34,861 bases of DNA from Clostridiales bacterium (GCA_022775805.1 JALFKB010000026.1:1-34861); one strand, 5' to 3'; positions 26,308-33,977 are shown, counted from the stretch's first letter. Translations and numbers: made by a program. Notes: generated from the letters alone by a model not told the origin.

Positions 26308-27666
26308 ATGTCAGAATTAAGAACAGCATTACCTAAGATCGTGACTCCACTGCCAGGTCCTAAAGCACAGGCACTGATCGAAAGAAGAGCAAAGGCAACA
26401 CCTAAGGCAATCGGAACTGCTTACAAGGCAGTAATCGAAAGAGGCGAAGGTGCAATGTTTGAAGACGTAGATGGAAACATCTTCCTCGACTGGATTGCAG
26501 GCGTTGGCGTACTTAACATCGGATACTCACATCCTGAACTTATCGAAGCAGTTAAGGAACAGGCTGACAAGTATTTCCACTCAATGTTCAACATCACTAC
26601 TCATGAACCATACGTTAAGCTGGCAGAAGAATTCTGCAAGATCGCTCCTGTAAAGGGTGACGAAAAGCAGGCATTCTTTGTTTGCTCAGGTTCAGAAGCA
26701 GACGAAAACGCTGTAAAGGTTGCAAGAAACTACACCGGAAGACCTAACATCATCGTATTCACAGGCGCATTCCACGGAAGAACATCTCTTACTATGACAA
26801 TGACAGCTAAGAAGTCATATGCAGAAGGAATGGGACCTTTCCCTGATGGTGTATACAGAGTTGAATTCCCTAACCTCTACAGAGCACCGGGCGGAATGGA
26901 CGAAGCAGAAGCAATCAAGTACTACATCAAGAAGCTGGAAGAGGCATTCATCGAAGTTACTCCTGCAGATCAGTGTGCAGCAATCGTATTCGAGCCTGTA
27001 CAGGGCGAAGGCGGATTCATCCCTGCACCAATCGAATGGGTTAAGGCAGTAAGAGAAATCTGCGACAGATACGGAATCATGATGGTATGCGACGAAGTAC
27101 AGTGCGGATGGGCACGTTCAGGAAAGATGTTCGCATCAGAATACTTCGCAGAAGCAGGAGCAGCTCCTGATATCATGACAACTGCTAAGTCAATCGCAGG
27201 CGGAATTCCACTTTCAGCTGTAGTAGCACGTAAGGAAGTTATGGATAAGGTTAACCCTGGTACAATCGGCGGAACTTACGGCGCAAACGCTCTGGCAGCA
27301 GTATCAGCTCTGAAGGTTATCGAAGTAATGACAAGAGACAACTATCCTGCAAAGGCACTGCACATTGCAGAGAAGATCGGCGAAGGCTTCAAGGAAATCC
27401 AGAAGAAGCACCCTTGCATCGGCGACATCAGAGGAACAGGCGCAATGATGGGTATAGAAATCGTTAAGGATCCTGTAACTAAGGAACCGGATGCAGCTCT
27501 CACAAGCGCAATCATTCAGAATGCAATGAACAAGGGACTGATGCTGGAAGCAGCAGGAACTTTCAACAACGTTATCAGAATTCTGGCTCCACTGGTAGTA
27601 ACTGACGAACAGATTGAAGCAGGTCTGGCTATCGTTGCATCAGCATTCGACGAAGAAGACAAATAA
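26308..27666 (+). CDS. Class III aminotransferase, 4-aminobutyrate/beta-alanine type (GabT-like)
   Basis: This PLP enzyme moves the amino group of an omega-amino acid, typically GABA, to 2-oxoglutarate. The 452 residues show the fold-type I class III pattern: CSGSEADENAVKVARN, FTGAFHGRTS, EPVQGEGGF, the cofactor Asp in CDEVQCGWARSG (Asp262) and the Schiff-base Lys in TTAKSIAGGIPLSAVV (Lys294). It could serve GABA fermentation with the CoA-transferase nearby, or remove the amino group of beta-alanine from pyrimidine degradation; sequence alone does not decide. AAGGAGG (26294-26300) supports the start. Codon use is highly biased (AGA, GGA/GGC, GAA), suggesting very high expression. Confidence 0.9.
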   Translation: MSELRTALPKIVTPLPGPKAQALIERRAKATPKAIGTAYKAVIERGEGAMFEDVDGNIFLDWIAGVGVLNIGYSHPELIEAVKEQADKYFHSMFNITTHEPYVKLAEEFCKIAPVKGDEKQAFFVCSGSEADENAVKVARNYTGRPNIIVFTGAFHGRTSLTMTMTAKKSYAEGMGPFPDGVYRVEFPNLYRAPGGMDEAEAIKYYIKKLEEAFIEVTPADQCAAIVFEPVQGEGGFIPAPIEWVKAVREICDRYGIMMVCDEVQCGWARSGKMFASEYFAEAGAAPDIMTTAKSIAGGIPLSAVVARKEVMDKVNPGTIGGTYGANALAAVSALKVIEVMTRDNYPAKALHIAEKIGEGFKEIQKKHPCIGDIRGTGAMMGIEIVKDPVTKEPDAALTSAIIQNAMNKGLMLEAAGTFNNVIRILAPLVVTDEQIEAGLAIVASAFDEEDK

Positions 27667-27725
27667 GTCCACGGACCTTTTTAGGGGAATATTAAATATT
27701 GGAAACAACAAATGTTAGAAAATGC

Positions 27726-27754
27726 TTGATTTCCTAGGAAAACTAAGCTAAAAT
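27726..27754 (+). promoter_or_regulatory. Putative promoter of a small RNA downstream of the aminotransferase
   Basis: TTGATT (27726-27731) and TAAAAT (27749-27754) are separated by exactly 17 bases. No open reading frame of note begins between it and the terminator at 27811, so it would drive a short non-coding transcript. Confidence 0.55.
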
Positions 27755-27760
27755 CATATT

Positions 27761-27845
27761 GTGGTTATCCCCTGATAACCTCATTAATCTCTAATCCCAA
27801 TACCCCTTTTAACAAACAGGACCTTCGGGTCCTGTTTGTTTTTTT
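27761..27845 (+). ncRNA. Candidate small non-coding RNA, about 85 nt
   Basis: The stretch from a predicted start near 27761 to the terminator T run would form a 5' hairpin, GGTTATC/GATAACC with a CCCT loop (27763-27780). It continues with a single-stranded, C-rich linker (about 27781-27810, including ATCCCAATACCCCTTTT) and ends in a strong terminator hairpin. A 5' hairpin, a C-rich linker and an intrinsic terminator is a layout known from Gram-positive sRNAs that pair with G-rich ribosome-binding sites. I recognise no known family. The start site and existence are inferred. Confidence 0.45.
27811..27845 (+). terminator. Strong Rho-independent terminator
   Basis: AACAAACAGGACC (27811-27823) and GGTCCTGTTTGTT (27828-27840) form a perfect 13-base stem capped by a TTCG tetraloop, followed by T residues to 27845. 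It would end both aminotransferase read-through and the candidate small RNA. Confidence 0.93.
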
Positions 27846-27872
27846 GGAATCCGGGCATTGCCGTGGTATAAT
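27844..27872 (+). promoter_or_regulatory. Promoter of the 27925 gene
   Basis: TTGGAA (27844-27849), a 17-base spacer ending in TGG, and TATAAT (27867-27872) give a good extended -10 promoter. Its -35 overlaps the end of the preceding terminator T run. Confidence 0.75.
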
Positions 27873-27924
27873 GATTTATCATTGAATGGAATAATACGGC
27901 GGATAATACGAAAGGTGTAATAAA

Positions 27925-28443
27925 ATGAAGGTTAGACAGTATGTTATGGCCTACAGGGCCGATCATGAAAAGATAAAGGAGCTTTTGCCTGAGGGATTTG
28001 AGTCACTAAGGCCGGTGCTGCGGATTAACGCTGAAGCCTTCGACGGAGATGATGAGTGGGGATATGTTGAACTGAACACTCCCGTTGAAGGAAGAGGTAA
28101 AAGGGGCTGGCTGAACATTGCGGCATGGCTGGAGAAACCGGACTATCTGCATCTGGAGTTTACCTCTGAGGGAAGAGAGGGAGGCTGCCCCCATGAAGCG
28201 GATAATGAGGGCTGCTTTTACTGGGACTATGAAACAGGAGACTACGGTTTTCTGGAGGAGGAGAGCATCAGCGGCAATAAGGAGTACTGCAGCTGCACCC
28301 TGGCATGGGATCTGCCGCCGGCAAACGCATTCTATGACGATGACGAGAGAATAAGAAGATTCCTAAGACTTTCGGTTGAGGAGATTCTGGGAGCCTATAC
28401 AGTAGAGTTTGACAGACAGGTTCCGGAGGAAATGCCGGAATAA
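27925..28443 (+). CDS. Conserved-looking protein of unknown function
   Basis: I do not recognise this 172-residue protein with confidence. It has no signal peptide or membrane segment and is acidic overall. The N-terminal stretch with ELLPEGFESLRPVLRINAEAF and the block ELNTPVEGRGKRGWLNIAAWLE look like conserved family motifs. The centre has CPHEADNEGCFYWDYETGDYGF and YCSCTLAWDLPPANAFY, with several Cys that could bind metal. It has its own promoter and an AAAGG motif ahead of the ATG. The exonuclease gene starts four bases after its stop, so the two are probably co-transcribed. Confidence 0.8.
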   Translation: MKVRQYVMAYRADHEKIKELLPEGFESLRPVLRINAEAFDGDDEWGYVELNTPVEGRGKRGWLNIAAWLEKPDYLHLEFTSEGREGGCPHEADNEGCFYWDYETGDYGFLEEESISGNKEYCSCTLAWDLPPANAFYDDDERIRRFLRLSVEEILGAYTVEFDRQVPEEMPE

Positions 28444-28447
28444 AAGC

Positions 28448-29464
28448 ATGAAACATATAATAGAAGAGTGGGAGGAAAAAGTTACCGGCAGCGCTCTATG
28501 GAATTTTTATTTCAGAGATCTTAACGTGGGGGTGCTGGACATCGAAACCACGGGACTGAACCCATCATCGAACAAGTTCATACTGGGTTGTCTTTTTGAT
28601 GTGAAGGAAGGAAGGCTCCATCAGGTTCTTGCCGAGAGGAGAGACGAGGAGGGGGCTGCACTGGGAAATTTTCTGGAGCTCACCGAAAAAATGGACGCTG
28701 TAGTAACATATAACGGCCGTCATTTCGATATCCCCTTCATGGAAACGAGAAGAAAGAAGCTTCTGAAGGAGGAGTACCCTCAGGGCGATGCAGGTGGCTG
28801 TATGCCGTACAATCTGGACATGTACCAGGTTCTTAACAGCTATTCCCAGCTTAGAAGAATACTGCCTGATCTCAAGCAGAAAACTGTTGAAAACTATATG
28901 GGTCTGTGGGAAACCAGGGCAGACGAAATATCAGGCAGGGAAAGCGTTGAGCTATATAATCATTACGAAAAAACCGGAAGCCGGGAGGCTGAGGAGAAAA
29001 TTCTTCTTCACAACAACGATGATGTCCGCCAGCTTACGAGGCTTACCGAGGCGGTAACAAAGAGCGACTTTCACAGGGCGATGAACAGCCTGGGTTTTCC
29101 TGTGAAGGAAGGAGGTCATCTTCTGGAGGCTGCAAAGGCAGGACCTGTGGGAGACACATTCCACGTTTCGGGAAGGCAGCTGAGAAATCCGTTTAACTAT
29201 ATAGGGTTCAGGCTGGGAAGCGCTCCCGCCGAGATAAGATTTCAGCAGGATGAGTTCATGATTGAAGTGCCTTTGCTTAAGCACCGGGGCCTTGGAATTG
29301 TGGATCTGGAGCAGCTGGAAATCGGAGAGCAGGGGGATCTGGAACGGTATCCTCTCTGCAGAGAGGGCTTCCTGGTGGTTCGAGAGGGTATGGAGCTGAA
29401 ATACAGAGAGATAAATGATTTGGCAATTACTTTAATTAAGGTATTTTTTGATAAAGAAGCATAA
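28448..29464 (+). CDS. DEDD-superfamily 3'-5' exonuclease (RNase H-like, YprB type)
   Basis: The protein (338 aa) contains an RNase H-fold exonuclease domain from about residue 30 to 220: motif I VLDIETTGLNP supplies Asp and Glu, motif II VTYNGRHFDIPFMETRR a further Asp, and motif III HNNDDVRQL the last Asp. This arrangement matches the YprB/RNase_H_2 group found in Firmicutes, whose substrate is not established. The C-terminal ~110 residues are not recognised. I chose the ATG at 28448, just after the previous stop. It lacks a close Shine-Dalgarno, consistent with translation coupled to the upstream gene. A TTG start at 28409 would overlap that gene. Confidence 0.82.
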   Translation: MKHIIEEWEEKVTGSALWNFYFRDLNVGVLDIETTGLNPSSNKFILGCLFDVKEGRLHQVLAERRDEEGAALGNFLELTEKMDAVVTYNGRHFDIPFMETRRKKLLKEEYPQGDAGGCMPYNLDMYQVLNSYSQLRRILPDLKQKTVENYMGLWETRADEISGRESVELYNHYEKTGSREAEEKILLHNNDDVRQLTRLTEAVTKSDFHRAMNSLGFPVKEGGHLLEAAKAGPVGDTFHVSGRQLRNPFNYIGFRLGSAPAEIRFQQDEFMIEVPLLKHRGLGIVDLEQLEIGEQGDLERYPLCREGFLVVREGMELKYREINDLAITLIKVFFDKEA

Positions 29465-29482
29465 TATGGGAAGAGGTACAGC

Positions 29483-30304
29483 ATGAAAATCGGATTCATA
29501 GGAACGGGAAACATGGGAGGAGCAATCCTAAGGGGATTTGCAGCCTCCGAGGCATCCGAGGGATGCCGTCTCCTGATTCATAACAGAACATCAGAGAGAA
29601 GCAGTCGGATTGCACGGGAAATCCCCGGGGTGGAAATCCTTCCGGACAACACCCGTCTGGCGGAGGAATCCGACATGATAATAATAGGGGTCAAGCCCAA
29701 TGGGGTTGGGGAAGTCCTTAGAGAGATTTCACCGAATCCGGATAAGCTTATTGTATCAATGGCTGCAGGTGTCAGCATTGCATCCATGGAGGCGGCATTT
29801 GGAGGGGGAGACGTCCCGGGAAAATTCATAAGAATAATGCCTAACACCCCGGCTCAGGTGGGTGAAGCTATGATCTCCATGAGCAGAAACAGCCGTGTAA
29901 CCGATAGTGATTTCGATAGGGCAAAGGCGGTATTTGCTGCTGTAGGAAGGTGCGAGGAGGTTCCCGAGAGCCTGATTGACTGCGTCATCGGAGTCAGCGG
30001 CTCCAGCCCGGCATATACATACATGTATATCGATGCCCTGATACAGGGGGCAGTTGATAACGGAATGGAGCCTGAGAAGGCCAGGGTCTTTGCGGCACAG
30101 TCGGTGCTGGGGGCTGCCAGAATGGTTCTGGAAAGCTCTGAAAGTCCGGAGCAGCTGAGAATAAATGTGTGCTCTCCGGGGGGAACTACAATCGAAGCGG
30201 TAAACAGGCTTTTCGCAAACGGATTCATGGATAATGTCCGAGAGGGTCTTCAGGCTGCGGTGGACAGATCCAAGGAAATGACAGCAGAGAAGGAGAAAAA
30301 ATGA
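29483..30304 (+). CDS. proC: Pyrroline-5-carboxylate reductase
   Basis: ProC performs the last step of proline synthesis, reducing pyrroline-5-carboxylate with NAD(P)H. The 273 residues start with the Rossmann motif IGFIGTGNMGGAILRGF and contain IIGVKPNGVGEVL, SMAAGVSI, RIMPNTPAQVGE and GVSGSSPAYTYMYIDALIQGAV, followed by the helical dimerisation domain with CSPGGTTIEAV. The length is normal. The stop overlaps the NUDIX gene start as ATGA, so translation is probably coupled. Confidence 0.96.
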   Translation: MKIGFIGTGNMGGAILRGFAASEASEGCRLLIHNRTSERSSRIAREIPGVEILPDNTRLAEESDMIIIGVKPNGVGEVLREISPNPDKLIVSMAAGVSIASMEAAFGGGDVPGKFIRIMPNTPAQVGEAMISMSRNSRVTDSDFDRAKAVFAAVGRCEEVPESLIDCVIGVSGSSPAYTYMYIDALIQGAVDNGMEPEKARVFAAQSVLGAARMVLESSESPEQLRINVCSPGGTTIEAVNRLFANGFMDNVREGLQAAVDRSKEMTAEKEKK

Positions 30305-30843
30305 TTTTTGAAGAAAAAAAGATAAGCTCCGAGAGAATATACGAGGGGGCGATTCTCAACGTTCGAAGGGACAAGGTTACTGCAATTAAAGGTGAAGCCT
30401 ACAGGGAAATCGTGGAACACAACGGTGCAGTTGGAATGGTGGCCCTCACGGAAAACGGCGGAATAATAATGGAAAAGCAATACAGATACGCCTGCCGCCG
30501 TGTTGTACTGGAAATACCCGCCGGCAAGATTGATGACGGTGAGACGGATCCTGTTGCAGCCGCCCGCCGGGAGCTGGAGGAGGAAACTGGCTACAGGGCA
30601 GAAGAGGTTATTCACCTGGGAGACTGCAATCCCAGCTGCGCCTACTCGGAGGAGGTTATTCACCTCTATCTCATGAGGGGGCTTGTGCCGGGGCAGCAGC
30701 ATCTTGATGAGGACGAGGCTCTGGAGGTTATTGAGATGCCATTTGAAGAGGTTTATGAAATGGCAGTAAACGGAGAGATAACAGATGCCAAAACTCTGGC
30801 GGCACTGCTAATGGCGGGAAAGTACTGTAACAGGGAGCTTTGA
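30301..30843 (+). CDS. nudF: NUDIX hydrolase, ADP-ribose pyrophosphatase type
   Basis: This enzyme probably hydrolyses ADP-ribose to AMP and ribose-5-phosphate. The NUDIX box lies at PAGKIDDGETDPVAAARRELEEETGY. The interval between its first Glu and RE is eight residues, one more than the standard consensus; the REL-EEETG core is intact. The flanking EKQYRYACRRVVLEIPAGK and LYLMRGL segments fit the ADP-ribose subgroup, and 180 residues is typical. In B. subtilis nudF lies near xerD (ripX), and the same pairing is seen here. Confidence 0.9.
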   Translation: MIFEEKKISSERIYEGAILNVRRDKVTAIKGEAYREIVEHNGAVGMVALTENGGIIMEKQYRYACRRVVLEIPAGKIDDGETDPVAAARRELEEETGYRAEEVIHLGDCNPSCAYSEEVIHLYLMRGLVPGQQHLDEDEALEVIEMPFEEVYEMAVNGEITDAKTLAALLMAGKYCNREL

Positions 30844-30869
30844 TGCACGTATATGGTATGGGAGAAAGA

Positions 30870-31757
30870 ATGATGCATATTGAGAAATTTACCGAGTATC
30901 TTGCCAGGGAGAAAAAAATGGCGAAGAACTCTCTGGATGCCTACAGGCGGGATGTGAAGGAATTCGCAGATTTTGAGGCAGCAAGGGGTATCAGCAATCT
31001 TACGGAAAGCTCCAGCACCGAGGTGGTGGCGTTTCTGCACAATCTCAGACACGAGGGGAAGTCAGGAGCCACAATTAACAGGAAACTGGCTTCGGTGAGA
31101 GCTTTTTACAATTACCTGTCAATGGAGAAGCTGGCGGACAGCAATCCCACTGCCGGTATCAGAACGCCTCGAATCGAAAAGAAGGAAATCGAGTTTATCA
31201 CAATAGAGGAGATGGATCGTCTGCTGGAAGCACCGGACGACAGCAGCAAGGGCAGACGGGACAGGGCGATACTGGAGGTTCTGTATGCCACAGGCATCAA
31301 AGTCAGCGAACTGATTGAGGCCAACGTAGATGACATCAATTTCAGGATGGGTTTCATCACCTGCTCGGGAGATTCAAACAAGGCCAGGATTGTTCCTATG
31401 GGAAGGCCGGCAAGAGCAGCCCTTGAGGATTATGTCTATGAGGTAAGGGACAAGATGCTAAAGGATAACAAGAAGGAGAAGGCCCTTTTTCTGAACTACT
31501 CCGGCAGGAGAATCACCCGCCAGGGTCTCTGGAAGATAATAAAGGAATATGGCGAAAAGGCAGGAATCAGCCTGAGCCTCACCCCTAACACCATAAGAAA
31601 CTCCTTTGCTGTGCACATGCTTCAGAACGGGGCGGATTTGAAATCACTTCAGGAGCTCATGGGACACGAGGACATAACTGCAACCCAGATGTACCTGGCG
31701 GCAACCAAGAACAGAATCAAGGATGTGTACGACAACACACACCCGAGAGCCAGATAG
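30870..31757 (+). CDS. XerD-like tyrosine recombinase with degenerate active site
   Basis: The protein has the layout of XerC/XerD: an N-terminal SAM-like DNA-binding domain (about 1-90) and a C-terminal catalytic domain. The position after nudF matches xerD in B. subtilis. Several catalytic residues differ: ATGLRVSEL reads ATGIKVSEL (Lys144 for Arg), GKGNKER reads GDSNKAR (Asp168 for Lys), and TPHTLRHSF reads TPNTIRNSF (Asn240 for His). Arg243, His266 and the nucleophile Tyr275 remain. It may be slow, inactive or a DNA-binding protein. I chose the ATG at 30870 (295 aa; GGGAG upstream); ATG 30843 is the alternative. Confidence 0.88.
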   Translation: MMHIEKFTEYLAREKKMAKNSLDAYRRDVKEFADFEAARGISNLTESSSTEVVAFLHNLRHEGKSGATINRKLASVRAFYNYLSMEKLADSNPTAGIRTPRIEKKEIEFITIEEMDRLLEAPDDSSKGRRDRAILEVLYATGIKVSELIEANVDDINFRMGFITCSGDSNKARIVPMGRPARAALEDYVYEVRDKMLKDNKKEKALFLNYSGRRITRQGLWKIIKEYGEKAGISLSLTPNTIRNSFAVHMLQNGADLKSLQELMGHEDITATQMYLAATKNRIKDVYDNTHPRAR

Positions 31758-31789
31758 ACATAGGGAGCTTTTGATGTGATAAAAAGTCC

Positions 31790-31818
31790 TTGCATTGATC
31801 ATGTACATGCTATATAAT
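31790..31818 (+). promoter_or_regulatory. Promoter of rplS
   Basis: TTGCAT (31790-31795), a 17-base spacer and a perfect TATAAT (31813-31818) precede a leader of about 100 bases before rplS. Confidence 0.85.
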
Positions 31819-31833
31819 GATTGAGCGTGCGTT

Positions 31834-31903
31834 GGCATGCGGAATTTTGAAGTATAACGGGTGGTCCTCTGGTGCAGCTAAGGTTTGGCACCACGAACAT
31901 GCC
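31834..31903 (+). promoter_or_regulatory. Structured 5' leader of rplS, possible L19-type autoregulatory element
   Basis: GGCATG (31834-31839) can pair with CATGCC (31898-31903), enclosing a second stem TGGTGC (31870-31875)/GCACCA (31888-31893). The nested helix lies between promoter and ribosome-binding site. Ribosomal protein leaders upstream of rplS are known in Firmicutes; whether this matches that family was not tested. Confidence 0.5.
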
Positions 31904-31923
31904 GAAGGGAAGGAGGAAGAGCA

Positions 31924-32271
31924 ATGGACGTATTAAGCTCAGTAACAAATGAATATATGAAATCTGACATCCCTGCATTTAACGTTGGAGATACCGTTAA
32001 GGTACACGTTAAAATCAAAGAAGGTAACAGAGAAAGAATTCAGATATTCGAAGGCTTCGTTCTCAAGAGACAGAACGGCGGAATCGGTGAAACATTCACA
32101 GTAAGAAGAATCGCTTCAGGTGTTGGTGTTGAGAAGACGTTCCCGATTCACTCACCGCTGGTTGAGAAGATTGAAGTTGTTAGACGCGGTAAGGTTAGAA
32201 GAGCAAGACTTCACTACATGCGTCAGAGAACGGGTAAGTCAGCTAAGATTAAGACTAAGGCTGACAAATAA
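31924..32271 (+). CDS. rplS: 50S ribosomal protein L19
   Basis: L19 lies at the 30S-50S interface. The 115 residues contain [59 protein letters not shown] and [24 protein letters not shown], all diagnostic. The ATG at 31924 is preceded by AAGGAGGAAG; an upstream in-frame ATG at 31885 would run through the leader helix. Here rplS has its own promoter, leader and terminator, so it is separated from the trmD-rimM-rpsP operon with which it is usually transcribed. Confidence 0.98.
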   Translation: MDVLSSVTNEYMKSDIPAFNVGDTVKVHVKIKEGNRERIQIFEGFVLKRQNGGIGETFTVRRIASGVGVEKTFPIHSPLVEKIEVVRRGKVRRARLHYMRQRTGKSAKIKTKADK

Positions 32272-32280
32272 GCTAACGAA

Positions 32281-32307
32281 AAGGAATCTCCCAGAGGTTC
32301 CTTTTTT
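32281..32307 (+). terminator. Rho-independent terminator after rplS
   Basis: AAGGAATCTC (32281-32290) pairs with GAGGTTCCTT (32294-32303), with one G-T pair and a CCA loop, followed by a T run to 32307. Confidence 0.92.
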
Positions 32308-32332
32308 ATTACGGGAAGCCCGGAGAAAAATG

Positions 32333-32341
32333 TGATATAAT
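32333..32341 (+). promoter_or_regulatory. Extended -10 promoter of rbgA
   Basis: TGATATAAT is a perfect -10 (32336-32341) with the TG extension, 21 bases before the rbgA ATG. No clear -35. Confidence 0.6.
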
Positions 32342-32362
32342 GCATCAAGGAAGGAGACGAAG

Positions 32363-33274
32363 ATGGCAGGAAATATCAACTGGTATCCCGGTCACATGAA
32401 AAAAACCCGGGAACTTATACAGGAAAATCTTAAAATGGTGGACGCAGTTGTGGAGGTCATCGACGCCAGAATTCCGGTGTCAAGCCGCAACCCGATAATA
32501 GACGAGCTGGTGAAGGGAAAACCGAGAATAATAGCTCTGAACAAGAGCGACCTGGGGGACGGCGAGGCCAACAGAGCCTGGATTGATGCCTTCGCAAAGG
32601 CAGAGGACACCGTTAGAGCAATACCCATGAATTCCATGACCGGGGAGGGAACAAAGGAACTTCTAAGGGTGCTGGAAACCCTGGACAGCAGGCGCAGGGG
32701 CAACGCAGCCATGAAGCCCTACAGGTTAATGATTGTGGGAGTGCCCAATGTGGGCAAGTCCTCACTGATAAACAGGATGACAGGCCACAAGAGCGCCAAA
32801 ACCGGTGACAGGCCCGGGGTTACCAGAGGGAAGCAGTGGCTGAAGCTGGAAAACGGCATGCAGCTTCTGGATACGCCGGGAATTCTCTGGCCGAAGTTCG
32901 AGGATCCCAGGGCGGGACTGAACCTGGCCTTCTGCGGATCAATCAAGGACGAGATACTTGACATTCCCACCCTTGGGATGGAGCTGGTGGCTGTACTGAC
33001 AGAGAGGTATCCGGAAATGCTCGTTAAACGATACAAGCTGGAGGGCCTTTGCATGGAGGGGGAAGAATCCCCGGAAACAGGCTGGCCGATGGAGACTCCT
33101 CAGGACCTGGCTCTGGGGAATCTGTGCAGGATGGCTATGAAGAGAGGATGCATTCTGCCGGGAAAGAGAATAGATTACGAGCGTATTGGCAAGCTGGTGC
33201 TTGACGAATTCAGATCCGCCAAAATCGGAAGAATAACTCTGGAATGGCCAGAGCAGCAGGAGCAGACACAATGA
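32363..33274 (+). CDS. rbgA: Ribosome biogenesis GTPase RbgA (YlqF)
   Basis: RbgA is a circularly permuted GTPase needed for late 50S assembly. The motif order is permuted as expected: NKSDL (G4) near residue 54 comes before the P-loop [16 protein letters not shown] (near 130), and DTPGILWPKF (G3) follows. The N-terminus INWYPGHMKKT is a family hallmark. The length of 303 residues is slightly longer than the usual ~285. The rplS-rbgA-rnhB order is conserved in Firmicutes. The stop overlaps the rnhB start (ATGA). Confidence 0.97.
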   Translation: MAGNINWYPGHMKKTRELIQENLKMVDAVVEVIDARIPVSSRNPIIDELVKGKPRIIALNKSDLGDGEANRAWIDAFAKAEDTVRAIPMNSMTGEGTKELLRVLETLDSRRRGNAAMKPYRLMIVGVPNVGKSSLINRMTGHKSAKTGDRPGVTRGKQWLKLENGMQLLDTPGILWPKFEDPRAGLNLAFCGSIKDEILDIPTLGMELVAVLTERYPEMLVKRYKLEGLCMEGEESPETGWPMETPQDLALGNLCRMAMKRGCILPGKRIDYERIGKLVLDEFRSAKIGRITLEWPEQQEQTQ

Positions 33275-33918
33275 CAAAGGAAGAGAGAATAAAGAGGCAG
33301 AGAGAAAGGCTTGAGGAAATGAAAAAGCCGGAGGCCCTGCTTCACGCCCGGGGATACAGATATATCGCCGGTGTGGATGAGGTGGGAAGAGGACCCCTGG
33401 CGGGACCTGTTGTGGCTGCGGCGGTGGTTTTGCCCGAGGACTTCAATGTGCTTGGAGTGGACGACTCCAAGAAGCTCTCCGAGAAGAAACGGGAGGAGCT
33501 TTATGATGCCATACTTGAGGGCTGTCTTGCCTACGGAATCGGCATGGCGGATCACCAGGTGATAGATGAAATCAATATTCTTCAGGCCACAAAGAAGGCC
33601 ATGAGGGAGGCAATTGCCCGGTGCGAAGAGATGCTGGGGGGCCTTGACTATGTAATATTTGATGCGGTGACAATTGAGGATCTGAAGCTGCCTCAGGAGG
33701 CAGTGGTGAAGGGTGATGCCAAGGTGCTGGCAGTGGCGGCTGCATCCATAGTGGCAAAGGTTACAAGGGACAGGATGATGGTGGAATACTCGAAGGAATA
33801 TCAGGGGTATGCCTTTGAATCGAACAAGGGCTACGGCACCGCCGCCCACTACCGTGGGATAAGGGAGCAGGGCATCTGCCCTATACACAGGAAGACTTTT
33901 TTAAAGAGCATTCACTAG
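33271..33918 (+). CDS. rnhB: Ribonuclease HII
   Basis: RNase HII removes ribonucleotides and RNA primers from DNA duplexes. The catalytic core shows AGVDEVGRGPLAGPVVAAAVVL (Asp-Glu), GVDDSKKLSEKKREEL, the DAVTIEDL Asp, and GDAKVLAVAAASIVAKVTRDRMM. A short basic N-terminal arm of about 25 residues precedes the core. I chose the ATG at 33271 (215 aa), overlapping the rbgA stop as ATGA; a start at 33244 lies further inside rbgA. The C-terminus is complete. Confidence 0.96.
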   Translation: MTKEERIKRQRERLEEMKKPEALLHARGYRYIAGVDEVGRGPLAGPVVAAAVVLPEDFNVLGVDDSKKLSEKKREELYDAILEGCLAYGIGMADHQVIDEINILQATKKAMREAIARCEEMLGGLDYVIFDAVTIEDLKLPQEAVVKGDAKVLAVAAASIVAKVTRDRMMVEYSKEYQGYAFESNKGYGTAAHYRGIREQGICPIHRKTFLKSIH

Positions 33919-33977
33919 GGCATGGTCTGGGTGACGCAGGGTTCATGCCGGTAACAGCATAACGGAGGAGCAAACAC

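Noticed and set aside
27667-27685. Terminator directly after the aminotransferase stop (GTCC..GGAC followed by TTTTT)
   Set aside because: Only three to four pairs with a very small loop; too weak to call, and a strong terminator follows at 27811.
33919-33949. GGCATG/CATGCC inverted repeat between rnhB and folD, with the same arms as the rplS leader
   Set aside because: Only six bases, no inner helix and no T run; two occurrences of a six-base palindromic pair are expected by chance in 35 kb.
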